DNA from: an uncultured Flavobacterium sp.
GTDB lineage: Bacteria; Bacteroidota; Bacteroidia; Flavobacteriales; Flavobacteriaceae
NCBI RefSeq assembly: GCF_946478785.1
Contig: NZ_CAMLDD010000005.1
Coordinates: forward strand, 1-64,000
Direction: 5' to 3'
Length of the DNA stretch: 64,000 nucleotides
How positions within the stretch are numbered: the stretch's first letter is position 1; every line of letters begins with the position of its first letter. This document shows, piece after piece, positions 9,027-17,601 of the stretch. A model generated the notes under the pieces. That model was not told the DNA's origin. It did no database searches and saw nothing but the letters and a program-made list of their open reading frames with translations. A program made the translations under genes and the position numbers.

Positions 9027-9971
9027 TTAGTCAATTTGCATTTTGATGGCAATAAGGCGGAATAATGGCTCCTGTTTTTTCATTTGAAATTTCAGGTTTT
9101 CACTTATTTGGACCGGTCCGATACTTCCTTGCAGACAGTATAATTTTCGCTTTTGAACAAACATAAACTGCAGCATTCTTATTTTCATTTTATCATTCAG
9201 GGTTTCCTCGACCTCTGCCATCATTCCCTGCCTGCCATCAATTGTCACATTCTCACAACGAATAAGATCTGCTGTTGGTGGTATCATTTCCGAAATTGAC
9301 TGTTCGTTAAGCCTAATGTCCCACTTATTTGCAGGCAGATCGTATACTAAAATTAGTATTTTTTCATTTCCTTTTCCGTGATAACTTGTAAATTGCTGAA
9401 TTGTTTCAGGCATTTCCGCTTCTTCAGCAAGCCAGCTTTTAGGTATAGGGATTTTTATATCAACTTTATCTGCCTTAGGATGGCCCTTCGTTGTAAAAGT
9501 ATTTATATGTCCATCATTCATTTCCTGATGTGGAGCATCATGGTATGCAAACGAAATAATTCCTTTTAGCAGCAATGTATCAGTTATAGAATAGGGTCTG
9601 TCACTGACTTTTCTAATAAAATCCAGGGCATATTTTTCTCTTTTAATTGGTTCTTTCAATTGTTCATTGAGTAACGAATCGATTCCGTTGCGTAATTTTG
9701 TGAACTCTGAATTCCCTAGTTCCTCCTCTAAAAAGTATTCTATATTTTGCTCTGCCCTTCGGAACAAAACTTTCGAGCTCTTTTCTGCTGTTGCAATATT
9801 TGGCTCAAGTGAGGGAAATTGAAGTGTGATTTTTTGAATTGCCGCATTTTGACCTTTCAGGAATGCATATGTTTCAATTGCCAGATTGACTTTAGGGGCG
9901 TAATTCTTTTTTACTTGCGACTGCAATAGGCTGGAAAATAAACAATATATAAATATTACAAGTTTTCTCAT
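9027..9971 (-). CDS. Secreted protein of unknown function
   Basis: I do not recognise this 314-residue protein. It has a signal peptide (MRKLVIFIYCLF..., cleavage likely after LQSQ) and no lipobox at the expected place. The first half (residues 30-125) is helical and charged. The second half (about 150-310) contains beta-strand-rich segments such as KVDIKIPIP and ILILVYDLP, which recall small secreted beta proteins. It lies 42 bases downstream of the YdaT-like gene on the same strand and may share its transcript. It is probably periplasmic or exported. Confidence 0.7.
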   Translation of the reverse strand: MRKLVIFIYCLFSSLLQSQVKKNYAPKVNLAIETYAFLKGQNAAIQKITLQFPSLEPNIATAEKSSKVLFRRAEQNIEYFLEEELGNSEFTKLRNGIDSLLNEQLKEPIKREKYALDFIRKVSDRPYSITDTLLLKGIISFAYHDAPHQEMNDGHINTFTTKGHPKADKVDIKIPIPKSWLAEEAEMPETIQQFTSYHGKGNEKILILVYDLPANKWDIRLNEQSISEMIPPTADLIRCENVTIDGRQGMMAEVEETLNDKMKIRMLQFMFVQKRKLYCLQGSIGPVQISENLKFQMKKQEPLFRLIAIKMQID

Positions 9972-10013
9972 TTCGTATGCAATGGAGGTTTAAAAATGAT
10001 CATATCAATACCT

Positions 10014-10223
10014 TTAAGGTTGCTTTCTATCTTTTCCGGTTTTTACATTTTGTTCTTTATGATTTTTTAAAAGCTCACGTGCTTGTTTTAGGCCTGTGGC
10101 AATGGCAATTCCTTCTTCTGCCCCGTCCTGAAGTAGCGCGTTGGCTATCTCTACGGCTTTCTCTCGCAGCTCTCGCGGCTGGTTCTTATAAGATGGGGGA
10201 TAATCCCCGTTATACCAAGGCAT
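10014..10223 (-). CDS. YdaT-like small protein
   Basis: A 69-residue soluble protein. The N-terminal MPW...DYPPS followed by a helix REKAVEIANALL and an acidic glycine turn matches a family of small proteins resembling Bacillus YdaT, often found with stress genes. No enzymatic function is known to me. It starts 4 bases after the stop codon of the DUF3606 gene, so the two are almost certainly translated from one message. The C-terminus is lysine rich and probably disordered. Confidence 0.7.
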   Translation of the reverse strand: MPWYNGDYPPSYKNQPRELREKAVEIANALLQDGAEEGIAIATGLKQARELLKNHKEQNVKTGKDRKQP

Positions 10224-10227
10224 AATA

Positions 10228-10407
10228 TTATAATTTTTGTTTTAGATAATAGGCTACATCTTCGGCATTGGTGCCTGCAGCTTCAACAGCCTTTCTAAGT
10301 TCGTCCCTGCTGACATTCAGTTTCTCAGACCAGTACTGCAGCTCGTATGATTCATTAATATTGATGCGTGAATCATCACCTATTCCTTTTTTTGATTTAT
10401 CATCCAT
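10228..10407 (-). CDS. DUF3606 family small protein
   Basis: A 59-residue reading frame found by translating the - strand by hand. It begins MDDKSKKGIGDD, continues with INESYELQYWSEKL, and has the helix-turn-helix-like DELRKAVEAAGTNAEDVAYYL. This matches the DUF3606 family (short proteins with a conserved aromatic YW..K core and a final two-helix unit). Its function is unknown; relatives are common beside stress and small acid-rich proteins in soil and freshwater Bacteroidetes. It is the first gene of a three-gene leftward unit with the YdaT-like protein. Confidence 0.8.
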   Translation of the reverse strand: MDDKSKKGIGDDSRININESYELQYWSEKLNVSRDELRKAVEAAGTNAEDVAYYLKQKL

Positions 10408-10547
10408 GACTGTAATTTTTAAGTTTGCCTAAAATTAAAAGGCCCTGTTTCATTTTTGTTACAGAATAATTAGCAGAATGTTACAGGATTATGACATAAT
10501 AATATCATTTAGAATCATAAATGACCCAATTTTTAACTCATTATCCT

Positions 10548-10600
10548 TTGCTTTGCCAGTTCGCTTTGGCTCGTGTGGAGAGAGCTGGGATGAGGTAAAA
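10548..10600 (-). repeat. Diverged copy of a dispersed Flavobacterium-type repeat
   Basis: Read on the - strand this segment contains CTCCACACGAGC followed by GCGAACTGGCAAAGCAAAG. The copy at 33165-33225 has CTCCACCCGAGC and GTGAACTGGCGAAGCAATG in the same order and spacing. Neither lies in a gene. Confidence 0.6.
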
Positions 10601-10712
10601 AAGGACTGTTTTTATATTTTTAAATGTATAACCATTTGCTTAGGTAAATAAACTTTTCGCTTTAAAGAAGCGGAAACACAATGGATTTAATATTGGTAAT
10701 TTTTTTAAAATA

Positions 10713-10758
10713 TAAAAAAATCCTGCCTACATAATCAGTAGACAGGAATCCTTTTTTA
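10713..10758 (-). terminator. Terminator of the PepSY gene, possibly bidirectional
   Basis: TCCTG-C-CTAC pairs with GTAG-A-CAGGA (one internal mismatch). A tract lies on the left and T tract on the right, so it can act on both strands. It sits 80 bases past the stop of the leftward PepSY gene. Confidence 0.7.
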
Positions 10759-10836
10759 TTATTCGCGAACACTCGCTTTTAATTCTGTGCCATTTTCAAG
10801 CTCTTCCGAATGTATAATCTGTAGTAATTTATGAAT

Positions 10837-11949
10837 TTAATGTTTTTTACTTTTTTTTCTTCCCAGCCATATTATCAAACCCGTAACAGGCAAGGATACT
10901 GCAAAGAGACAAACCAAGAAGGCTACAATTTTAGTTGGATATCCGTAAATGCTTCCTGTATGAATAGGATAAATTAGCCGTCTTATTTTATCTCCATTTG
11001 AGAAAGACTCATAAGGTCTGTTTTCAATATTCTTACCAGTGTAACGATCAAAGTAAGCAGTACTGGATTGATTAGGAATCTCTTTTTCCAGATTTTCTTT
11101 TAATACTAAAATGCTGTTAACACTATCACTGGGCATTCTTATCTGCACATTTCCCCTATAGGTAAAGATGCTGTCTGTGGTTTTTAATATGTTTTGATAA
11201 AACAATGATTGATCTTGATTTAAACCCATTTTCGATGGATTTTCTACTTTTGCAGAAGGCTTTTTTGTTGTACCGTCGGCTAAATAATAGATGCCGCTCT
11301 CAAACCATTTAAAAAACCAGGTTAATCCCGTTAAGGAAATAATCAGAAGCACAAAAAAAGTGTAGAATCCAAAAGTAGAGTGAAAATCCCAATTAACTCT
11401 TTTAAATGAGGCTTTCCATTTTATGGTTAACCGCTGTTTTATGTTTTTTATTTTTTTTGGCCACCATAAAACAAGTCCTGAAAGTAGCATAAAAACAAAA
11501 ATCAAACAGGAGCATCCCGTAATAAACTTCCCAACATCTCCTAATATTAAATGTCTGTGTAAATCTAAAACAACAGAATAAAACCTTGTTTTAAGTGGCA
11601 TAGTACCTAATACTTCTGCAGAATAAGGATTTATAGAGAAAATCTGTGATTGACCCTCAGTATCTTTTGCTATTACTCTTAGTGTTCGTTCAGGATCATT
11701 AAAAGTGTAAATTCGGCTGATTTCCTTAACTGAATATTGTTTTGTCAGCATATCAGTACAGTAATCAATTGTTTTTTTTGATTTTCCGATAGCGTTAACG
11801 TGGTAAAATTCGGGATTGATCAATTCATCAATTTCATCTTCAAAAACCAAAATACTTCCGGTAAGGGCCACAATAAATACAATAAGCCCGGACAAAAGTC
11901 CGAGCCATAAATGTAGAAAGCCTATATTTTTTTTAAACGTTTTATTCAT
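10837..11949 (-). CDS. PepSY-associated TM helix protein, probable ferric-siderophore reductase
   Basis: A 370-residue inner-membrane protein of the PepSY_TM family. The N-terminal helix (about 13-33, GLLSGLIVFIVALTGSILVFEDE) is the family signature, followed by a PepSY-like periplasmic part, two central membrane segments (about 145-165 and 190-215) and a C-terminal one (about 335-360, LIIWLGRKK). Members next to siderophore receptors are thought to reduce or release iron in the periplasm. It lies 41 bases downstream of a TonB siderophore receptor on the same strand, with no terminator between. A paralog is at 52515-53666, also in a receptor cluster. Confidence 0.85.
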   Translation of the reverse strand: MNKTFKKNIGFLHLWLGLLSGLIVFIVALTGSILVFEDEIDELINPEFYHVNAIGKSKKTIDYCTDMLTKQYSVKEISRIYTFNDPERTLRVIAKDTEGQSQIFSINPYSAEVLGTMPLKTRFYSVVLDLHRHLILGDVGKFITGCSCLIFVFMLLSGLVLWWPKKIKNIKQRLTIKWKASFKRVNWDFHSTFGFYTFFVLLIISLTGLTWFFKWFESGIYYLADGTTKKPSAKVENPSKMGLNQDQSLFYQNILKTTDSIFTYRGNVQIRMPSDSVNSILVLKENLEKEIPNQSSTAYFDRYTGKNIENRPYESFSNGDKIRRLIYPIHTGSIYGYPTKIVAFLVCLFAVSLPVTGLIIWLGRKKSKKH

Positions 11950-11990
11950 ATTTCTATTGATAACAAAATGTTTTTCAAATATAGGATGTT

Positions 11991-14432
11991 TTAAAATGAA
12001 TAACCAAGCGTTAACAACCAGTTTGACGGTGCTCCCGGAAATAAACGAATATAATCATAACCACCAACCCAGTAGGTTTTATTGGTAATATTATTAGCAT
12101 TTACCTGAATTTTAAACTTATTGATGCTGTAATATAATGCCGCATTAAATAAGGTATAGCCCGGAAGGGTTTGAGTGTCGGTTTGACTTAGGGTACGTGT
12201 AGTGGCAAAATTGCTTCCAAAACCAAGCCCAAAATCTTTTAAAGCACCCTCTGTAAAATTATAGCGTGTCCATAGATTACCTTGCTGACGAGGAGTATTT
12301 GGTTTTTGCCTTCCAATTTCGGATTCTATCGGACTTTCAGATATAGCAGCCTCATTATACGAATAAGCAGCAGATACACTCCAGTTTCTCGTAATATTTC
12401 CGTTTAAATCGATTTCAATACCTTTGGATTCTTCTTCACCCACAGCACGCATCAAATCTGGATTTGTAGCATCGTTTGCCGGATAGAGCGTATTTTTCTG
12501 CTGAATTTTAAAAAGGGCAATGGTTACAAAAAGCTTTTCTTTAAACCAGGAAGATTTTCCTCCAAACTCAATCATATTACTTTCCAACGGATCAAAAGGG
12601 CCGCCCGCATTTGGGTTTGATAAAGAAGAAGCCGTCTGAGGATTGTATCCTTTTACGTATGTTCCGTACAAATTAATGTTTGGATTAACGGTATAAGTCA
12701 GTCCAAAACGTGGTAAAAATGAATGTTGTTTTACTTTCTTTTCAGTATCTTTTTTATAGTTTTCTTTATCGCTGTATTCGTCATAACGCACTCCAATTAA
12801 AGCCTGAAAAGCACCAAACTTAATGTGGTCCTGAAGATATACCCCGTATAAGGAATAAAAAGTTGGATCAAATGGACGCGCAGCATAGAAATACTTGCTC
12901 ATGTCTTTTAACTGCTGTGATCCTGAGGGATTGGTCAGGTCAAAATGCGCCACGTTTGGAACCGGATTCCCTTTGGCATCCAATAAATAATTAGCTTTAT
13001 TGGCTGGGTTATAGGTTGCAATTGATCCTGTATTGGCAGCATTTCTATATCCTGTAGCCTGTAATTGTGAACCTCCGGCCGGAACCTCTTCCTGTGCATA
13101 GTCATAACCCAGAATTAGGTTATGATCTAAAACTCCGGTTTTGGCTTCATATTTAAGAAAGGTGGAAAGATTATCAATATAACGCTTGCGTTTTCGCATA
13201 AAAACCTGCATTTCTATAGAAGTGGGAATAGTTGTCCCATCACCAGCAGAGGCATATTTATTGGCACCACGATGTTCCAAAAGATCTTCCGTATAACCAG
13301 TTCGTATGTAAGATGCTGAAAACGACAAACGATCTGTAAAGTGATGATTCAGGGAAGTCGTTACAACATATGTTTCTTCATTTAAATAATCGTTGGTGGA
13401 GTTTAATGAATTGGAAATTTTGGTAGAATATAAATTATTTTCATAAGTGGATTGACCACGATCCAGAATACTCTTTGAACTTGTATATATCAAATCAAAG
13501 TTAACACTGGTTTTGTCATTTGGAAGGAAAGACAGGGAAGGAGCAAGCACAATATTTTTGTCGAATTGTAAATCCCTGAAAGTATTAGCATTTTCGTAGC
13601 CCAGATTTAATCGGTATAAAAGTGATTTATCTTCGGTCAATGGACCTGTAAAATCGGCCAAAGCTCTTAAAGTATTAAAACTCCCTGTAGAAAAACTAAC
13701 GCTGTTGGATGCCTGATCCAAAGGTTTTTTAGTAACCCTGTTAATGACTCCTCCAGGCGAAGCATTTCCAAACAAGGCAGATGAAGGCCCTTTTAAAACT
13801 TCAACTCGTTCCAGATAATTAGCAAGTGGCTGTTTCCAAAAACCTGTAGAAGTTCGCATACCGTTAAGCAATTGAGTGTTGCTTCCACCGTTTATCCTAA
13901 ATCCTCTGATGGAGATATCATCGTAGAAGGTAAACTGGCTGACTCCGCTGAAGTTTTTGACTACTTCGCCCACGCGAATCGATCCCTGATCTGCAATTAG
14001 CTCCTTTGTTGCATACGAAACGGCTTGTGGAAGATCCTTGAGGGCAATTTCTGTTTTTGCGCCAATAAATGATTTTGTGTTTCGATAGGATTTTTCCTTT
14101 CGTCCGGTTATTTCCACAGTCTGTAAAGTGTTGATATTCTGCTCTAAGACTATAACAAGCTCAAGGTTTTCATTTTCATGGAGTTCAACTGTCTTTTGCT
14201 GAATAGTATATCCCATTGCTGAAAAATAAAGAGTATAGTTTCCCGGTATAAGATTTTGCAGAGAAAAGTTTCCGTTATCATCTGAGAGAATATTTTGTTT
14301 GGGGTCTTTGATCGAGATAGAAGCATAGGAAAGCGGCATGTTATCCGGTGATACTATTTTGCCGGTAATTTGGGCGTTTTGTGCCTGCCCTACACTAAAG
14401 ACAAGCAACGTTATCATGTAAATTAATTTCAT
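11991..14432 (-). CDS. TonB-dependent siderophore receptor
   Basis: Outer-membrane receptor importing ferric siderophores with TonB/ExbBD energy. Residues 1-17 are a signal peptide. A carboxypeptidase-regulatory-like domain covers about 20-105 and a plug domain about 115-250 (LPQAVSYATKELI, SIRGF, ERVEVLKGPSSALFGNASPGGVIN, typical of the FhuA/FhuE-type family). The rest is a beta-barrel ending LLTLGYSF with terminal F. The length (813) is normal. It is the first gene of an operon with the PepSY protein. Upstream is a very good promoter (TTTG, 19-base spacer, TAGCTTTG) overlapped by the 23-bp operator at 14470-14492, so iron repression is likely. Confidence 0.93.
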   Translation of the reverse strand: MKLIYMITLLVFSVGQAQNAQITGKIVSPDNMPLSYASISIKDPKQNILSDDNGNFSLQNLIPGNYTLYFSAMGYTIQQKTVELHENENLELVIVLEQNINTLQTVEITGRKEKSYRNTKSFIGAKTEIALKDLPQAVSYATKELIADQGSIRVGEVVKNFSGVSQFTFYDDISIRGFRINGGSNTQLLNGMRTSTGFWKQPLANYLERVEVLKGPSSALFGNASPGGVINRVTKKPLDQASNSVSFSTGSFNTLRALADFTGPLTEDKSLLYRLNLGYENANTFRDLQFDKNIVLAPSLSFLPNDKTSVNFDLIYTSSKSILDRGQSTYENNLYSTKISNSLNSTNDYLNEETYVVTTSLNHHFTDRLSFSASYIRTGYTEDLLEHRGANKYASAGDGTTIPTSIEMQVFMRKRKRYIDNLSTFLKYEAKTGVLDHNLILGYDYAQEEVPAGGSQLQATGYRNAANTGSIATYNPANKANYLLDAKGNPVPNVAHFDLTNPSGSQQLKDMSKYFYAARPFDPTFYSLYGVYLQDHIKFGAFQALIGVRYDEYSDKENYKKDTEKKVKQHSFLPRFGLTYTVNPNINLYGTYVKGYNPQTASSLSNPNAGGPFDPLESNMIEFGGKSSWFKEKLFVTIALFKIQQKNTLYPANDATNPDLMRAVGEEESKGIEIDLNGNITRNWSVSAAYSYNEAAISESPIESEIGRQKPNTPRQQGNLWTRYNFTEGALKDFGLGFGSNFATTRTLSQTDTQTLPGYTLFNAALYYSINKFKIQVNANNITNKTYWVGGYDYIRLFPGAPSNWLLTLGYSF

Positions 14433-14458
14433 GGATTTTAATTAAATTTTTTATTTTG

Positions 14459-14489
14459 CAAAGCTATTATTATTTAGATTAAATACAAA
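14459..14489 (-). promoter_or_regulatory. Bacteroidetes-type promoter of the siderophore receptor
   Basis: On the - strand TTTG (14489-14486), a 19-base spacer and TAGCTTTG (14466-14459) match the -33/-7 consensus TTTG-N19-TAnnTTTG exactly. The start codon is about 27 bases downstream of the -7 element. Confidence 0.75.
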
Positions 14490-14492
14490 TAA
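14470..14492 (-). promoter_or_regulatory. Putative iron-repressor operator
   Basis: A 23-bp imperfect palindrome, TTATTTAGAT on the left and ATACAAATAA on the right, overlapping the -33 element and spacer of the receptor promoter. The same motif occurs at the other TonB, PepSY and DUF4198 promoters in the window. Occupancy would block transcription. Confidence 0.6.
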
Positions 14493-14924
14493 TAAAATAT
14501 GACATTTCATAAAAAAATAATTAAAAGAGCCTTAAAAGTTGAAGTGTTGAAATTGTTGTTTGGTTAGCAATTCAATGTTAGCTGTATCAAATGAACTTTT
14601 AAAGAAATCCATGAAGAATTAAATAATACTCCAAGGGGAATAAGGAAGATGGGTTTTGATACTCCTTATCATTGGTATTAAAATTTCTCAGGTAAGGTAA
14701 AATGAGCATCGTCAGCCATTTACCTGTTATTCTTATAAAAAGCAATGAATATTTCTGAAACTGATCCAAAAAGTTAGACACTATTTGGATTTACTTTTAT
14801 AAAGAGAAAAGTGAAATAATATGGAGTTCAATATCGATCTGAGATGTGTTCTCACAAAATAAAAATTAGATTGAATCAAATCTGACCCAATCCAATTTTT
14901 TTATTGTGCTTTAATTTAAATTTG

Positions 14925-15737
14925 TTAATCAGTAGAATCAGAGTTATCATCAGCAGGTTTCTGCTGCTTGTCCATCATTGAGGCAACCTTGGTATCGGGC
15001 AAAATATTGCTTAAACCGATCATTGCCTTATTCTTAAGCCCTGAAATAATTTTATCTTTGCCGGACATTAGTGCCTCATAACCATCTTTTGCCACATCGG
15101 CCGGATCAGCCAGTGAAGATTTGTCCTGCACTATTGCGCTCTGCTGCATATCAGCCTTATTAAAGAAGTCAGTATCGGTCGCACCCGGTAAAAGGGCGGT
15201 AACAGTAATGTTATTTTCTTTCAATTCATATCGGATAGCTTCTGAAAAAGAATAAACAAAAGCTTTGGTTCCGTGATAAACGGACTGCCAAGGCCCAGGT
15301 GTCTTGCTTGCTATTGAGGCAAGGTTGAGTATTTTACCATAGTTGCGGGCTATCATTTCTTTTGCAAAATGTTTTGTCAATATGATAGTAGAAGCAATGT
15401 TCAGGTTCACAATTTCCAATTCGCGTTCCAATTCAGTATCTTTAAAAAGCCCGTAAAGTCCCTGTCCGGCATTATTTACAAGGATATCGACTTGTATATT
15501 TCGTGATTGGACTTCTTCACAAAGAGCAAAAGCTTCCTCTCTCTTAAAGAGATCTTTTGTAATGGCAATAACCTCAATACCCTGCTTTCTGAACTCAGCA
15601 GCCTTGTTTTCCAATTCATTAGTATGTCTTGCCACAATAACAAGGTTATAACCATCGTTGGCAAAGAGTTTGGCAAGTTCGTAACCTATTCCTTCTGTAG
15701 CCCCTGTAATTAGAGCATAATTTTTATTTTCTAACAT
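14925..15737 (-). CDS. Short-chain dehydrogenase/reductase
   Basis: NAD(P)-dependent oxidoreductase of the classical SDR family (270 residues from the ATG at 15737). The open frame extends to 15845, but the Rossmann fold starts right after MLENKNYALITGA, so the internal start is preferred. Visible motifs are the cofactor loop TGATEGIG, NNAG near residue 90, the catalytic serine region NLASIAS, and YHGTK with catalytic Y and K. The C-terminal ~30 residues are hydrophilic (MMDKQQKPADDNSDSTD). That same tail is preserved in a decayed copy at 24381-24461. Substrate is unknown; the gene stands alone. Confidence 0.9.
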   Translation of the reverse strand: MLENKNYALITGATEGIGYELAKLFANDGYNLVIVARHTNELENKAAEFRKQGIEVIAITKDLFKREEAFALCEEVQSRNIQVDILVNNAGQGLYGLFKDTELERELEIVNLNIASTIILTKHFAKEMIARNYGKILNLASIASKTPGPWQSVYHGTKAFVYSFSEAIRYELKENNITVTALLPGATDTDFFNKADMQQSAIVQDKSSLADPADVAKDGYEALMSGKDKIISGLKNKAMIGLSNILPDTKVASMMDKQQKPADDNSDSTD

Positions 15738-16482
15738 GATGTTTTTATTTAAGAGTTTAATTTTATGTCTGATTCCAGCCTTCGTTTTGGCTTGTTTGTC
15801 CATCGTTTGTCTGTTTGACATACAACTTATACATGAATTAAGCATAAATTTAATCTTCCCGAAATAATTTTTTTTACAAAATTTTAAGTTGGGTTTATAG
15901 AATTACTTTACAGAATTATGATAATATAAATTCAAACTCATTTGTATTCATTTGAGATTATTCAAAATAAAAAAAAAAGACTTAAAATATTGATTTATAA
16001 TGTTTAAAGTCGTTGCTTGTTGTTTAGGAGCATCACTTTTGGTGTAACGTTATAAAAATGAACGAGAGAATGAATTCCTGAATGCAAAGGGTGGGTGAAT
16101 TTTAATTATTCTTCACGTTCTTTCTTATGAATGGTAAAAAGAATCAAGCATAACCATTATTATGGGAAAGAAAACCAAACGCTACCACACCATTGGCAAT
16201 TGGTGTATGGCTGACAGTTGATTGCAGATATTGTTTTTCCATTTTTTTATAATAGGATACTTAAATGAAATTAAGAAACTAATAGACAGGTAATTATAAA
16301 ACAAAATTGAAAGTTTATTTTATAAAAAGTAAAGAGAATTATGTAAGAAAAGAACCAAATCAAAATCTAAATTTGAAGTAATGAATACCGATGCAGATGC
16401 ATATCAAAACATCTTTGGAGGTAAGTTTATTATTTCTAAACCAGTAGTAATTCGTATTGGAGCTTTATTTAAATTCAGCACT
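15738..16482. other. Intergenic region, no gene supported
   Basis: About 745 bases. A short hairpin (ACACCA...TGGTGT) lies near 16188-16209, preceded by a 19-codon frame that starts MGKKTKRY; neither is convincing. The upstream promoter of the aldehyde oxidoreductase operon should be here but no consensus element was seen. Confidence 0.5.
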
Positions 16483-17001
16483 ATGTTTCTATTATCAAAA
16501 AAAACATTAAGAACAGTATTTCTTTGTCTGACGGCAGTGATGTCCCAGGCACAACAAAAAGAAGTTAAATGTCCCTATGTCAAAACCACAGACGGCTATC
16601 TAATGGTTTTGCGAGAAGGTGATAATGTTCTTTCTTCTATCGAAAATTTGGTTAAAGAACAGCAAATTCCTTCCGGGAATTTCACCGGAATCGGTTTTGC
16701 GGGCGAAGTAACCTTTGGTTTTTTTGATTTTAATACTAAAAAATTTAATCCTAAAACATTCTATAAGGTCGAAATGGGAAATCTCACTGGATCAATTGCC
16801 TGGAACGAGGATAAACCCTCCTTACATATTCACGGAATTGCAACCGATGAGAAGTTTAATGCATATGGGGGTCACATACTATCGCTAAAAGTGGGAACAG
16901 GTTCCATGGAAATCTACATTACCACCAATAGCGAAAAGTTAGCACGTAAAATAGAGCAGCCATTAGGCGCAAATGTCTTACAGGTCCCGTGCGGAATATA
17001 A
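16483..17001 (+). CDS. DUF296 (PPC domain) secreted protein
   Basis: A 172-residue protein with a signal peptide (MFLLSKKTLRTVFLCL..., AQA-type end) followed by a PPC/DUF296 domain (about residues 30-165). The family core is visible: YLMVLREGDNVLSSI, the central LHIHGIA histidine pair and the GGH turn, which form a metal site in structures of the family. The open frame extends upstream to 16381, but the signal peptide favours 16483. The gene runs in the same direction as the aldehyde oxidoreductase subunits, with 111 bases to the chosen start of the first one, so a functional link is likely. Its activity is unknown. Confidence 0.8.
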   Translation: MFLLSKKTLRTVFLCLTAVMSQAQQKEVKCPYVKTTDGYLMVLREGDNVLSSIENLVKEQQIPSGNFTGIGFAGEVTFGFFDFNTKKFNPKTFYKVEMGNLTGSIAWNEDKPSLHIHGIATDEKFNAYGGHILSLKVGTGSMEIYITTNSEKLARKIEQPLGANVLQVPCGI

Positions 17002-17112
17002 CAATTTAATTATGGAAGCCTTCTGTTGGTTCCTGTCGAAATGATGTTAGCGATGCATAGCCCAAAAAATGCAGGATTTCAGGGAAACAATCCGATTTAT
17101 TCAAACTATTTT

Positions 17113-17601
17113 ATGATGCAAACAGTTGAAACACATTTAATAAGTATAAAAGTGAATGGTAAAGAGTACCATTTAGAACTATCACCCTGGATGTCCTTAT
17201 TGGATGTTTTAAGGGAAAAAATCCATTTAACCGGTACAAAAAAAGGATGTGATCATGGTCAATGCGGGGCCTGTACAGTTATTGCTGATGGCAAAAGAAT
17301 ATTAAGCTGCCTGACACTTGGTGTGATGAAAGATGGTTCACTGATTACGACCATTGAAGGAGTTGCTAATGGAGAAAATCTGCATCCCCTTCAGCAGGCT
17401 TTTATTGATTTTGATGCTTTTCAGTGCGGATATTGTACGCCGGGACAAATTTGCAGCGCCATTGGACTGTTGCAGGAGGGAAAAGCCCGCACTAGAGAAG
17501 AAGTTCAGGAATTAATGAGCGGGAATCTCTGTCGTTGCGGTGCCAGCAAGGGTATAATTGATGCCGTAATGCAGGTGAAGGAAGGAGGCAGTCATGAATA
17601 A
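17113..17601 (+). CDS. paoA: Aldehyde oxidoreductase [2Fe-2S] subunit (PaoA-like)
   Basis: Small iron-sulfur subunit of a molybdenum hydroxylase of the xanthine oxidase family. It carries two [2Fe-2S] clusters: a plant-type one (GCDHGQCGACT with the fourth Cys in RILSC) and a second one in the C-terminal helical domain (CGYCTPG and CRCG). The open frame extends upstream to a TTG at 17026, but the extra residues show no homology or signal peptide, so the ATG at 17113 (162 residues) is preferred; this is uncertain. It overlaps the FAD subunit gene by 8 bases, the tight arrangement typical of these operons. Confidence 0.88.
   Translation: MMQTVETHLISIKVNGKEYHLELSPWMSLLDVLREKIHLTGTKKGCDHGQCGACTVIADGKRILSCLTLGVMKDGSLITTIEGVANGENLHPLQQAFIDFDAFQCGYCTPGQICSAIGLLQEGKARTREEVQELMSGNLCRCGASKGIIDAVMQVKEGGSHE

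Larger units (their letters stand above)
10408..10836. other. Intergenic region with a dispersed repeat copy and a terminator
   Basis: No gene is seen in this 430-base gap. It must contain the promoter of the DUF3606 operon (leftward), though no clear TAnnTTTG is visible. It holds one diverged copy of the dispersed repeat at about 10548-10600 and the hairpin at 10713-10758. Confidence 0.6.
14433..14924. other. Intergenic region with the promoter of the siderophore receptor; no gene
   Basis: The first 60 bases hold the promoter and operator. The rest is A+T rich. A 60-codon open frame at 14599-14781 has no coding character. Confidence 0.6.

Noticed and set aside
14599..14781. 60-codon open frame on the - strand
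   Set aside because: No ribosome-binding context, no recognisable domain, and the codon pattern is like intergenic DNA.
16161..16220. 19-codon frame starting MGKKTKRY with a nearby hairpin
   Set aside because: Too short and without conserved features; the hairpin has no T run.
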